Part shown: piece after piece, positions 33,338 to 41,789 of the stretch
How positions within the stretch are numbered: position 1 is the stretch's first letter
Layout: each line of letters starts with the position of its first letter
Assembly: GCA_002345925.1 (NCBI GenBank)
Contig: DDWM01000072.1
Coordinates: 27,439-80,364, forward strand
Length of the DNA: 52,926 nucleotides
Direction of reading: 5' to 3'
From: Actinobacteria bacterium UBA2286
Lineage (GTDB): Bacteria > Actinomycetota > Coriobacteriia > Anaerosomatales > Anaerosomataceae
The notes under the pieces: model-generated
Told to the model about the DNA's origin: nothing
What the model saw: the letters and a program-made list of their open reading frames with translations, nothing else
The model's database searches: none
Made by a program: the position numbers and the translations under genes

Positions 33338-35299
33338 ATGAAGAATCAGGCGCTGCGTCGGCTATTGGCCTTTGCGACGACGGGCGTGATGCTGCTCGGC
33401 AGCACTCCGGCGCTGGCAACGACACCACCACTGCCAGCGATCACATTCTCCGCGACCGACGTTGCGGTAGATGCAAGCGATTGGGAGTGGAATGCGACGC
33501 TCGGCGGAAAGCTCCTCGCGTGGGATTGTCGGATCGGACCAGCGCACACCGACTATGCGGTCTACGTGCGTAATCTCGCCACGGGAGAGACGCGCTCGAT
33601 CGGGGTTGGCGACGGTTTTCGGCAGTACAACTGCGACGTCTCGGGCGACCGGGTCGTCTATCAAGACAACTCGAGCGGAAACTGGAACATCCGTTTGTAC
33701 AGTTGGGCCACCAACAGCTCGGTCTACGTGGCATCAACCGCTGACAACGAAGTCAATCCACGCATCGACGGCAACCTCGTCGTGTGGAAGGACCTGACGA
33801 CCGGCTACCTGTGGTATCGCGACTACGGTCAGCCGATGGTCGTATCGACACAGCTCACTGCAGCCTCAACAAACGCCACAGAATATGACGTGGACAACGG
33901 TCGCATCATATGGTCGAATCCGGACTTCAACGACTTCCGTGTCGCGATGGTGAAGCCGCCACTCATAACGGGGCAGCTCTCTTCGTTCGGCTACCAGCCG
34001 ACTGACATCCAGGTCCATGGCGACCACATCGTCTCGTCGTTCTTCGTGTCGACGAACAACAACCTGACGGACTACGATTTCAGGTCACGCACCTTGGCCT
34101 CCCTGGCCAGCACATCCGACGACGAATCGCAGCCGACGGTATTTCATAACACCTTCGCCTGGATAGCTCCGGGAACCGGCAGCGATGACGTGACTTATTC
34201 GCGACCAGGACACCTTTCAACTGTGGTCGGCAGTTCCGAACAAGAGCAACGCCCGTCGGCATACGGCCACCGCGTGGCATGGGACCGCAACAACGGAACT
34301 GACTGGGACGTCGTGCTTGCAACTGCAACAACCAAGCTTCAGTCGCGTACCTACGGCGCAAACCGCTACGAGACCGCCGCAGCGGCGAGCCGCGCGTACT
34401 TCGGAGCAGGGCCCCTCGTGTATGGAGAGCTCAACAACGTGGTGCTCTGTACCGGTGAGAACTTCCCCGACGCGCTCTCGGCGGCACCGTTCGCTCGCGC
34501 GGTGCAGTCACCGCTGCTACTCACGCGCCGCGATTCGATTCCTGCCGAAACGCTGGCGGAAATCAGCCGGCTGGCGCCCACGAAGATCTACATCATCGGC
34601 GGGCCCACGACAACCTCTGCTGCGGTCGAGAACCAACTTACGGCGACGTACACGACGGAGCGGATTGCTGGCTCCGATCGCTACGAAACCTCCGCGCTCA
34701 TTGCTAGGCGAATGGAGGATATCGTCAACACCGGCGACCTGTACCGTGGGTTCTTCGCGCGTGGTGACATCTTCCCAGACGCACTGGCGCTCGGACCGGT
34801 CGCAGCCGCCGCACAGGGCCCGATTCTGCTAGTTAAGACGGATTCCGTTCCAACTTCTATCGCCAGCGCTGTGACGGACCTCGATATCGAGTACGGCTGC
34901 ATAGCCGGCGACACTTCAGCGGTGAGCGCAAGTACGGCATCCACATTGAACACGCTGATCGCGGCAAACGGCGCACCAGGTCCGTGTACCCGGTTTGCCG
35001 GAGTCAATCGGTATGACACAGCTCGATTGATCGTGAACGAGGCTGTCTTGAAGCGCTGGGTAGATCTCGATACGCTCGGCATCGCCACCGGGACGCGATT
35101 TCCGGATGCGCTCGCCGGTGGTGCAGCACTCGGCTACTCAGGTAGCCCCGTCATGCTGACCAGTGGAACATCGCTTTCAAGTGCAGCGGGAGCGTTCCTC
35201 GACGCCCATCAATACGAGATTGGGCGTGTGGAGGTCTTCGGAGGCACGGATGCCGTCTCAGACACTGTCTACAACGCGATAGCGGCCAAGATCAAGTGA
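33338..35299 (+). CDS. Secreted surface protein with beta-propeller and three CWB2 repeats
   Basis: A 653-residue exported protein with a Sec signal (residues 1-29, ending TPALA). Residues 30-330 contain repeated strands such as GGKLLAWDCR, GDRVVYQDNSSG and GNLVVWKDLTTG, which look like TolB/WD40-type propeller blades. Residues 340-653 hold three CWB2 repeats with G-x-xRYxTA and NFPDAL or similar blocks for anchoring to the cell wall. It is a paralogue of the protein at 21710-23875 only in the CWB2 part. The ATG at 33338 has AGGGGG upstream. A surface adhesin or structural role is inference. Confidence 0.9.
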   Translation: MKNQALRRLLAFATTGVMLLGSTPALATTPPLPAITFSATDVAVDASDWEWNATLGGKLLAWDCRIGPAHTDYAVYVRNLATGETRSIGVGDGFRQYNCDVSGDRVVYQDNSSGNWNIRLYSWATNSSVYVASTADNEVNPRIDGNLVVWKDLTTGYLWYRDYGQPMVVSTQLTAASTNATEYDVDNGRIIWSNPDFNDFRVAMVKPPLITGQLSSFGYQPTDIQVHGDHIVSSFFVSTNNNLTDYDFRSRTLASLASTSDDESQPTVFHNTFAWIAPGTGSDDVTYSRPGHLSTVVGSSEQEQRPSAYGHRVAWDRNNGTDWDVVLATATTKLQSRTYGANRYETAAAASRAYFGAGPLVYGELNNVVLCTGENFPDALSAAPFARAVQSPLLLTRRDSIPAETLAEISRLAPTKIYIIGGPTTTSAAVENQLTATYTTERIAGSDRYETSALIARRMEDIVNTGDLYRGFFARGDIFPDALALGPVAAAAQGPILLVKTDSVPTSIASAVTDLDIEYGCIAGDTSAVSASTASTLNTLIAANGAPGPCTRFAGVNRYDTARLIVNEAVLKRWVDLDTLGIATGTRFPDALAGGAALGYSGSPVMLTSGTSLSSAAGAFLDAHQYEIGRVEVFGGTDAVSDTVYNAIAAKIK

Positions 35300-35311
35300 T
35301 GTGACCAGGAA

Positions 35312-36493
35312 CTAGTCGAGCAACATCTGCATCACACGATAGCCGGGGTCGACTATCAGACCGGTCGCGGCTGCGGCTTCTTCGTCGAAACCCGTCGCGC
35401 GCGACGAGGCTATTCCGGCCCCCGCGAGCACGAACGGCACCGGCTCACCTACGTGGGTCTTGATCGCTATGGGCGTGAGGTGATCCGGCATGCAGAGCAC
35501 CCGAACCTCACCGGGATAGTCACGAACACGCGAGATGACCAGCTGGTCGATGTCCTCGATGGCCGCGATCTTGCCCGCGATACTACCCGCGTGGCCCTCT
35601 TCGTCCGGGGACTCGACATGGATGATAACGAGGTCGTGGTCCTCGAGCGCGGCGAGTCCGCCCTCAGCCTGCGCGATGTAGTCGTTGTCGGAACCATCGG
35701 AGACACCCGGGATATCCAGCCGGTCGATGCCGAGAAGCACAGCGAGGCCGTTGAGAAGGTCCACTCCCGATGTCATGGCGGCGCTCATGCCGTAGACGTC
35801 CGAGAACGAACGCAGCCCGGCCGGTGCGACTCCCGGCCAGAACGGCCAGATGTCGGTGGCCGGCAAACCGCCCGACGCTGCGCGCGCAAGGTTCGCAGGC
35901 GATGTGAGAAGCACCTCTCGGGCACGCTCCATGAGGTCGAGCAGCAGCTCGCTTCCCGCTCCTCTCGGCGCATGGCCCTCGATGGGCTTGTCCGAGATAT
36001 CGTGCGGCGGCGTGAACGCGGCTTCAACGATCTCGTTGTGACCTTTGACGACCAGGATGTGGCGATAAGCCACGCCGGGGTAGAAGCGGAATGTCTCATC
36101 GCCAAGCGCCTCGGCCAGCTCGGCCACGATCGCGCGGGATTCCGGAGTCGTGATGTGTCCGCAGGCGTACGAAGCCATGTCCCCGCCTGCGATGTTCACC
36201 AGGTTCATCCGCAGCGCAACCTCATCATGCGCCAGCGTGATGCCCATGCTCGCGGCCTCGATCGCGCCGCGCCCAACGTAGCTCGCAACCGGATCGTACC
36301 CCAGGATCGAAGTGCATGCCGCCGAGGAAGACGGCTCGGTGCCCGGAGGGACCGTCTGCGCCAGACCGACGCGGCCGGCATATGCCAGCGCATCCAGGTT
36401 TGGAGTGTTTGCCGAGGCGAGCGTGGTGAGTCCGCCTAGCTCCGGAAGCGGCCAGCCAGCAGCACCATCAAGGATCACAACGACGTGCTTCAT
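35312..36493 (-). CDS. apgM: Cofactor-independent phosphoglycerate mutase, archaeal type (ApgM)
   Basis: Interconverts 3- and 2-phosphoglycerate in glycolysis and gluconeogenesis. The 393-residue protein belongs to the alkaline phosphatase superfamily branch ApgM, with metal ligand D9 in ILDGAAG, a serine-rich catalytic stretch near 55-57 followed by ILGYDP, and the later metal-binding HVESPDEEGHAG and MPDHLTP blocks. The ATG at 36493 has GGGGAGG upstream. It converges on the CWB2 gene with a 12-base gap. It may be the main phosphoglycerate mutase, but the rest of the genome is not seen. Confidence 0.93.
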   Translation of the reverse strand: MKHVVVILDGAAGWPLPELGGLTTLASANTPNLDALAYAGRVGLAQTVPPGTEPSSSAACTSILGYDPVASYVGRGAIEAASMGITLAHDEVALRMNLVNIAGGDMASYACGHITTPESRAIVAELAEALGDETFRFYPGVAYRHILVVKGHNEIVEAAFTPPHDISDKPIEGHAPRGAGSELLLDLMERAREVLLTSPANLARAASGGLPATDIWPFWPGVAPAGLRSFSDVYGMSAAMTSGVDLLNGLAVLLGIDRLDIPGVSDGSDNDYIAQAEGGLAALEDHDLVIIHVESPDEEGHAGSIAGKIAAIEDIDQLVISRVRDYPGEVRVLCMPDHLTPIAIKTHVGEPVPFVLAGAGIASSRATGFDEEAAAATGLIVDPGYRVMQMLLD

Positions 36494-36643
36494 CCAGAGA
36501 CCTCCCCGGGAAATGATTCGCAGCAAGAGGTTATCAGAATACGGCAGCACCGTGACGCGTAAGCACCAAGTTCTAGTGATGCACGCAGCGCCACAACATG
36601 ACAAGATGCCCTCTAGGTCACAGTTCCAATGAGGGGGGAACCG

Positions 36644-37339
36644 ATGCCGGCTGGCGCGCCGATCAGGGTACTGATAATCGACGACGATTACTACGCCCGC
36701 GAAGCACTGCGTGCTCTCGTCGCGCGCGACGAACGAACCAGAGTCCTCGATGCTGTCGGAGATGCTGCCGAGGCGACATCCGCTCTCACAGCCGCGTCCG
36801 TCCGGCACGAGCCGAATCCCGAGGTGATCTTGCTCGACGTGCGCCTTGGCGACGAGGCCACAGGCGGCATCGACGCGATTCCGGCGCTCAAGAAGTCCTG
36901 TCCTGCGTGCCGCATTCTCATGACGTCGGTGTCTAACGAACCTGCGACCGTCTCGGCGGCCGTGAAAGCAGGCGCTGACGGATACGTCTGGAAGAACGAG
37001 TCCACAACCGCGATCGCCGACGCCATTTGCCGTGTTGCCGAGGGACGATTCGTACTCACACGCTCGATCGCAGACGAGCTTCTCGGCACGCTCACCGACC
37101 TCGGCGACTATGTCACGGAGGTGCTCCCGGCTGAACCGGAGTTCCGAGACCTCACCGAGTCGATTCGCAAGACGCTCTACCTCTACTGCTTCTGCGGCAT
37201 GTCCGCAAAAGAGATAGCGGACGAGCTCATGCTGAGCGTGAACACCGTGAACTCACGCATCAAGACCGCATACCAGGTGCTCGGTGCAGGCACACGCCAG
37301 GAGGCATATAAGCGACTCGTAGCGAGGACCGGGGGGTGA
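36644..37339 (+). CDS. NarL/FixJ-type response regulator
   Basis: A 231-residue regulator. The receiver domain (1-125) has the acidic pair IIDDD, phosphoacceptor D65 in ILLDVRLGD and a lysine in YVWKNES. The C-terminal helix-turn-helix (about 165-231) resembles LuxR-type DNA binding, with GMSAKEIADELMLSVNTVNS, though the usual LTxREREVL opening is altered to LTESIRKTLYLY. The ATG at 36644 is preferred over 36629 because GAGGGGGG lies just before it. Its stop is followed two bases later by the kinase start. Confidence 0.9.
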   Translation: MPAGAPIRVLIIDDDYYAREALRALVARDERTRVLDAVGDAAEATSALTAASVRHEPNPEVILLDVRLGDEATGGIDAIPALKKSCPACRILMTSVSNEPATVSAAVKAGADGYVWKNESTTAIADAICRVAEGRFVLTRSIADELLGTLTDLGDYVTEVLPAEPEFRDLTESIRKTLYLYCFCGMSAKEIADELMLSVNTVNSRIKTAYQVLGAGTRQEAYKRLVARTGG

Positions 37340-37341
37340 CG

Positions 37342-39336
37342 ATGAAAGTAGCTCCCCGCGCCCGCTGGTACATCCGGATATTCCAGTTCTCACCGATCGT
37401 TGCAGCTGCACTCCTGGCGGCCGTCTGGCTCTCGGTGCCGGTCGGACTGCGCGCACAGGTAGACTCGTTTCGCGAGTTCAGCGCGCTCGCTGATGCGAAG
37501 GGGCGCGACTCCGACGTGGGCTTCAGCGAGAAGGACCTGGCCGAGCAGTGGTTCGCGCAAAGCCGCGTGAGAGATGAGCTCGAAATACCAGCGAATGCCG
37601 TCAGCATGGCCTTCGACGACATGTCAACGAGCGTCCTCGAAGGAGTCGCCAAACGCGCGTCGGCGCTCTTCTCGACCGACGGTGAGACTGCCACTCCGAG
37701 CTGGTCGGCCGACGATGAGATCTTCGCGTCGGCACATGAGTTCGAGGAGACGTACGGCGCCAGGGTATACGTATATTTCGTCCCGAATCCGAGGGCGCCA
37801 GAATTGGTCGCAAGTGCCGTCCCTCGCACCGACCTGCTGCCGTCGTACAGCGAGACACTGGAGACGTACGACCCGGCGAGCGGCATGTCCGATGAGGAGG
37901 CCACCGACCGAGCGAGTCGACCATGGATGATAAGCTGGTGGCGGAATCTGGAGATGTACGGCGAACAGGCGCCGCTCCCCGGAATTCTGGACTCCGCAAT
38001 CGGATGCGGCAGCGAGAAGTACACGTCATCGGAGGCCATCCGCTCACCCGGCAGAATCCCCTACTACTACGTCTGGTTCTCGCCTCCGGCGCCAACCGAC
38101 AATCAACAAACCACCACACCTGCCGACCTCGAGTCTGATCCGGTGTTCTTCACGATCGACCCGATGTCGCCGACATACCAGGAACGACTGGATGAAGCCG
38201 CACGCGAGTACAACTGCGACATCTTCGTCGCAGGTCCACTCGATTTGCGGCTCATCCCCGTCCGAGTCCCAGACGGAACCACGCTCGAGCGTGCTCGATC
38301 ACTCGGAAATGCCATCTGGCCGGCCGATGCATCACGGGGCAGCGCCTATTACGGCATTGTGGAGCAGTTGCCCGCCGAGTCCCGGGAATTTGCCGATGGC
38401 GCCGACTGGATGATGTCCACGATGCTTCCCGGGGGTACCGCGCAGATCGCGCTGACTTCGACGAGAACATCCGAGTCAGGCAGCACTCCCCCGCAAACGG
38501 TAGTCGTCCTTGCGACGATGAAGGAGACTCCATCTGCGATTTCTGCCGACGAGCTAAGTCCGCTCGCGCGACTGTGGCAAGACGTCCAGATCTTCCTCGC
38601 GCTCCAGCAAGCGCCGCTTCTGGGTGGCGCATCACTACTGCTCGCGATGGCGCTCGTCGCCTCACCGGCGGCGTTCATCGTGGAACGTCACAGGATCACG
38701 CAGGCACTCGTACTGGAAGAAATGGAACGAGTACAGCAGGACGCCCACGACAAGGTCTACAATCGCCTCTCGGCGCTCTCAAAACGAGTGGAGATCGCAA
38801 GCGAAAGCATCTCGACCGAGGTCACTCGCTCCCTCGATGGTGTTGCCGAGGACATCCGCGACACCGTCACTGACCTACAGGACATCCTAGGCGATGCACG
38901 TCAGCGCACGGCGTCGCTCACAGGAAATGACCCGTTGCGGTCCCAGCTCGAATCAGTGGCAAGAGAGCAGGCAGCCCGGCTCAGTGTAACCGTCCACCTG
39001 ACGGTTACAGATGCCATGCCTACCCTCTCGGCACAGGTTGGCTGGGACCTGCAGTGCGTGCTGGAGGAGGCCATCAGCAACGCTGTAGAACACGGACAAG
39101 CCACGCACGTCACGGCTTCGGTCGATGTCGAGAACGAGTCGCTGAGACTTCAGGTGTCCGACGACGGATCAGGCATGCCCACCGAGACGCTCGCCGACCT
39201 ACCCGAAGAGTCAATGGGACTCCGGGGTATGCACAACCGTGCCGAGCGGCACGGAGGCACGTTCACAGCGAAGTCCACCGACAGCGGCACAACGATCGAA
39301 GTCCGCATTCCAGTGAAGGGCAACCGGGGGGATTAG
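37342..39336 (+). CDS. NarX/DesK-type sensor histidine kinase with large extracytoplasmic domain
   Basis: A 664-residue kinase paired with the preceding regulator. One helix (about 15-37) is followed by an extracytoplasmic domain of roughly 380 residues that I cannot assign to any family, then a second helix (about 430-450), a dimerisation helix with the likely phosphorylated histidine in QQDAHDKVYNRLS, and an HATPase domain with EEAISNAVEHG, VSDDGSGMP and GLRGMHNRAERHGG. The sensor domain contains two cysteines (GCGSEK and YNCDIF) that could form a disulfide. ATG at 37342 follows GGGGGG; a GTG at 37336 overlapping the regulator stop is possible. Confidence 0.9.
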   Translation: MKVAPRARWYIRIFQFSPIVAAALLAAVWLSVPVGLRAQVDSFREFSALADAKGRDSDVGFSEKDLAEQWFAQSRVRDELEIPANAVSMAFDDMSTSVLEGVAKRASALFSTDGETATPSWSADDEIFASAHEFEETYGARVYVYFVPNPRAPELVASAVPRTDLLPSYSETLETYDPASGMSDEEATDRASRPWMISWWRNLEMYGEQAPLPGILDSAIGCGSEKYTSSEAIRSPGRIPYYYVWFSPPAPTDNQQTTTPADLESDPVFFTIDPMSPTYQERLDEAAREYNCDIFVAGPLDLRLIPVRVPDGTTLERARSLGNAIWPADASRGSAYYGIVEQLPAESREFADGADWMMSTMLPGGTAQIALTSTRTSESGSTPPQTVVVLATMKETPSAISADELSPLARLWQDVQIFLALQQAPLLGGASLLLAMALVASPAAFIVERHRITQALVLEEMERVQQDAHDKVYNRLSALSKRVEIASESISTEVTRSLDGVAEDIRDTVTDLQDILGDARQRTASLTGNDPLRSQLESVAREQAARLSVTVHLTVTDAMPTLSAQVGWDLQCVLEEAISNAVEHGQATHVTASVDVENESLRLQVSDDGSGMPTETLADLPEESMGLRGMHNRAERHGGTFTAKSTDSGTTIEVRIPVKGNRGD

Positions 39337-39342
39337 CCGGAG

Positions 39343-40746
39343 CTACGCGACAGCCTCCGTGGGATCCAGCTCACCGGCGAGGTTGTCGTCAAGCAGTGAG
39401 GCGTCGACCACCGGCGCCCCGCGCAAGATGAGATATCCGCCAAGACCCGCGACCACCGAAGTGATGAGGATCGCCAGTTTCGCCTCGGACTGCAGCACGC
39501 CTGTCCTGAACGCGAGCCCGCTGATGAACAGCGACATCGTGAAACCGATGCCGCCGAGCCACGAAGCCCCGTACACATGCCGCCACGTGACGCCTTTGGG
39601 CAGCTCGGCAAGTTTGAACTTGACCGCCAGCCACGCAGCACCGGTGATGCCGAGCTGCTTGCCGACCACCAGCCCAAAAAAGATGCCAAGCGTCACAGGC
39701 TCGAAGATATGCTCTGAGATATCCAGGCCTAGAAGCAACACTCCGGCGTTGGCCAGAGCGAACAGCGGCAAGATCACGAAAGTCGAGAGAGGCAGAAGCG
39801 CGTGCTCCATGCGCTGCAGAGGCGCCTGAATCCAACGAGCCTGCGCCTGGATCTCTTGCGCACAGTGCTGCTGGTCGGGGGTCTGCAGAACATGATCGCC
39901 AGGGACATCCATCGCCGCGATCTCATCGATCTTGCGCCGTGCCCAATCAACGAACGCCATGGGCTGCATCCGGGAGCTGGCCGGAATCGTGAATGCGACG
40001 AGGACACCGGCGATCGTGGCGTGAACGCCCGAGTTCAGGAAGCAGAACCATACGGCAGCACCGACGAGCGCATACGGCAGTGGCGACTCGACTTGCATGA
40101 GATTGAGGAACACCAGCACGAGCAGGAGCGCAAGACCCACGAACAGCCAGCCCCAGAAGATCTGCGACGTGTAGAAGATGGCGATGACAAGAATCGCGCC
40201 GATGTCGTCCGCGATAGCCAGGGCCGACAGGAAGACCTTGAGGCTTGTCGGGATTCGGCTGCCCAGAAGAGCAAGCACACCGAGAGCGAACGCGATGTCG
40301 GTTGCCATCGGGATTCCCCAGCCACCTGCGCCGGAGCCACCGTGGTTGATCATCGCGTAAATCACTGCTGGTCCGACCATGCCGCCGACGGCTGCAAGTA
40401 TCGGCAGCGCTGCCTTACGAAGCGTTGACAGCTCTCCGACGAGTATCTCGCGCTTGATCTCCAGTCCCACAACGAAGAAGAACAGCGCCATGAGGCCGTC
40501 GTCTATCCAGTGCAGTGCCGACTGCTGGAACTCGAAATTACCGAACGTGAGACCGATCTCCGTGTGCCAGAACTCAGTGAATGCCTCATGCCATACCGAG
40601 TTAGCCAGGACCAGCGCCGCTATCGTCGCCACCAGCAAGACGATAGAACCCGAAACCTCAAGGTGAAGGAACTCGGCGGATCCCTCACGAACCTTCGCGT
40701 GAAATCCCCTGAGCTTGCGGGCAGCTTTCCGGATAGCAGCCGTCAC
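39343..40746 (-). CDS. nhaA: Na+/H+ antiporter NhaA
   Basis: Exchanges internal Na+ for external H+ across the membrane for sodium and pH balance. The 467-residue protein has about twelve helices, with the paired aspartates of the ion-binding site in ALAIADDIGAI and the signature MALFFFVVGLEIKRE. A soluble insert around residues 265-310 (WARRKIDEIAAMDVPGDH onward) and a longer C-terminus make it larger than the 388-residue E. coli protein. A GTG at 40746 overlaps the stop of the ATP-grasp gene by four bases, so it is translationally coupled to that operon. That placement is unusual for nhaA. Confidence 0.95.
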   Translation of the reverse strand: MTAAIRKAARKLRGFHAKVREGSAEFLHLEVSGSIVLLVATIAALVLANSVWHEAFTEFWHTEIGLTFGNFEFQQSALHWIDDGLMALFFFVVGLEIKREILVGELSTLRKAALPILAAVGGMVGPAVIYAMINHGGSGAGGWGIPMATDIAFALGVLALLGSRIPTSLKVFLSALAIADDIGAILVIAIFYTSQIFWGWLFVGLALLLVLVFLNLMQVESPLPYALVGAAVWFCFLNSGVHATIAGVLVAFTIPASSRMQPMAFVDWARRKIDEIAAMDVPGDHVLQTPDQQHCAQEIQAQARWIQAPLQRMEHALLPLSTFVILPLFALANAGVLLLGLDISEHIFEPVTLGIFFGLVVGKQLGITGAAWLAVKFKLAELPKGVTWRHVYGASWLGGIGFTMSLFISGLAFRTGVLQSEAKLAILITSVVAGLGGYLILRGAPVVDASLLDDNLAGELDPTEAVA

Positions 40747-41789
40747 AGCGTTGCCATCTGGATGTTGCTGAAGTTGCGGCGGTAGTGGACCGCATACTCC
40801 AGCTTGCGCTCCATTGCGTCGAGAACGCCGTTCGCGAAGTTCACCTTCTCGAACTTCTGCGCACTGCCAAGTCCTCCAGGCGAGAACACGTTGATCTCCA
40901 TGAGCTTGTCGCCCACGATATCGAGGCCAACGAGGAACATCCCGTCCGCGACGATCTTGGGGCGCACGATCTCGGCGATGCGAAGGTGCTCTTCGGTGAT
41001 ATGCGCCTGAGCGATGCTGCCGCCGGCGTGGACATTGCTTCGGATGTCGTCACCCTGCCGTATCCGGCGGAAGGCTGCATATTTGCCCTTATAGCGAAGC
41101 GGCTCGCCGTTCATCATGAATAGGCGGGTGTCGCCCTCCTCGGCGGCTTCAAGGTATTCCTGGCAGATGACATAACCGTCGCGGGTAAGCGCTTCGACCA
41201 TCTGATTCAGGTTCTTGGTCGACGCATGGTCGACCATGAACACACCGCTGCCGCCGGATCCCTGCAGCGGCTTCAGTACTGCTCGGCCACCCTGGTCCTT
41301 GACGAACTCCTTGATCTCGCCGCGGTCGCGCGTTATGAGCGTGCGAGGACGAACCTCTTCGGGGAACAGCTGGAAGTACATCTTATTCATGGCCTTCGCC
41401 AGGCCGTTCGGGTCGTTCAGTACGATGACGCCGTTGCGCATCGCGATGCGCCCGAACTCGATACCGGCGCTTTGCGCCCAGGGCCGCTTGGAGACTTCCT
41501 CGGCGGGGTTGCTGCGGAGCATCAGGACGTCGAGGTCATCAACGGTGATGCGCTCCACGCGCGCCCTCGGACCGCGCAGGCCCGCGAGGTAGGCTGAACC
41601 GGTGGTGTACTTCGCGCCAGGAGCGTGTCGGGCGCGCGCTCTGATCTTCTCGTCGGGGTCGTAGGCGAAGTCACCCGCCGATAACACCCACGCTTCATGG
41701 CCACGGTTGATTGCAGCTACAGCCATGCGGGTCGTCGAATAAGCTGCTTCCTCGCTGGCGATGTCGTTGACCATGAAGCCGATTCTCAC
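40743..41789 (-). CDS. ATP-grasp ligase, glutathione synthetase-like
   Basis: A 348-residue ATP-grasp protein related to GshB/RimK. Motifs include VLNDPNGLAKAMNKMYF, the ATP-binding VLKPLQGSGGSGVF, ICQEYLEAAEEGDTRLF, and the metal site MEINVFSPGGLG. It forms carbon-nitrogen bonds through an acyl phosphate, but the substrates are unknown. A true glutathione pathway is doubtful because no gshA lies nearby and the flanking genes are an amidohydrolase and a DUF1704 metallopeptidase. The ATG overlaps the DUF1704 stop by four bases. Confidence 0.88.
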   Translation of the reverse strand: MRIGFMVNDIASEEAAYSTTRMAVAAINRGHEAWVLSAGDFAYDPDEKIRARARHAPGAKYTTGSAYLAGLRGPRARVERITVDDLDVLMLRSNPAEEVSKRPWAQSAGIEFGRIAMRNGVIVLNDPNGLAKAMNKMYFQLFPEEVRPRTLITRDRGEIKEFVKDQGGRAVLKPLQGSGGSGVFMVDHASTKNLNQMVEALTRDGYVICQEYLEAAEEGDTRLFMMNGEPLRYKGKYAAFRRIRQGDDIRSNVHAGGSIAQAHITEEHLRIAEIVRPKIVADGMFLVGLDIVGDKLMEINVFSPGGLGSAQKFEKVNFANGVLDAMERKLEYAVHYRRNFSNIQMATL

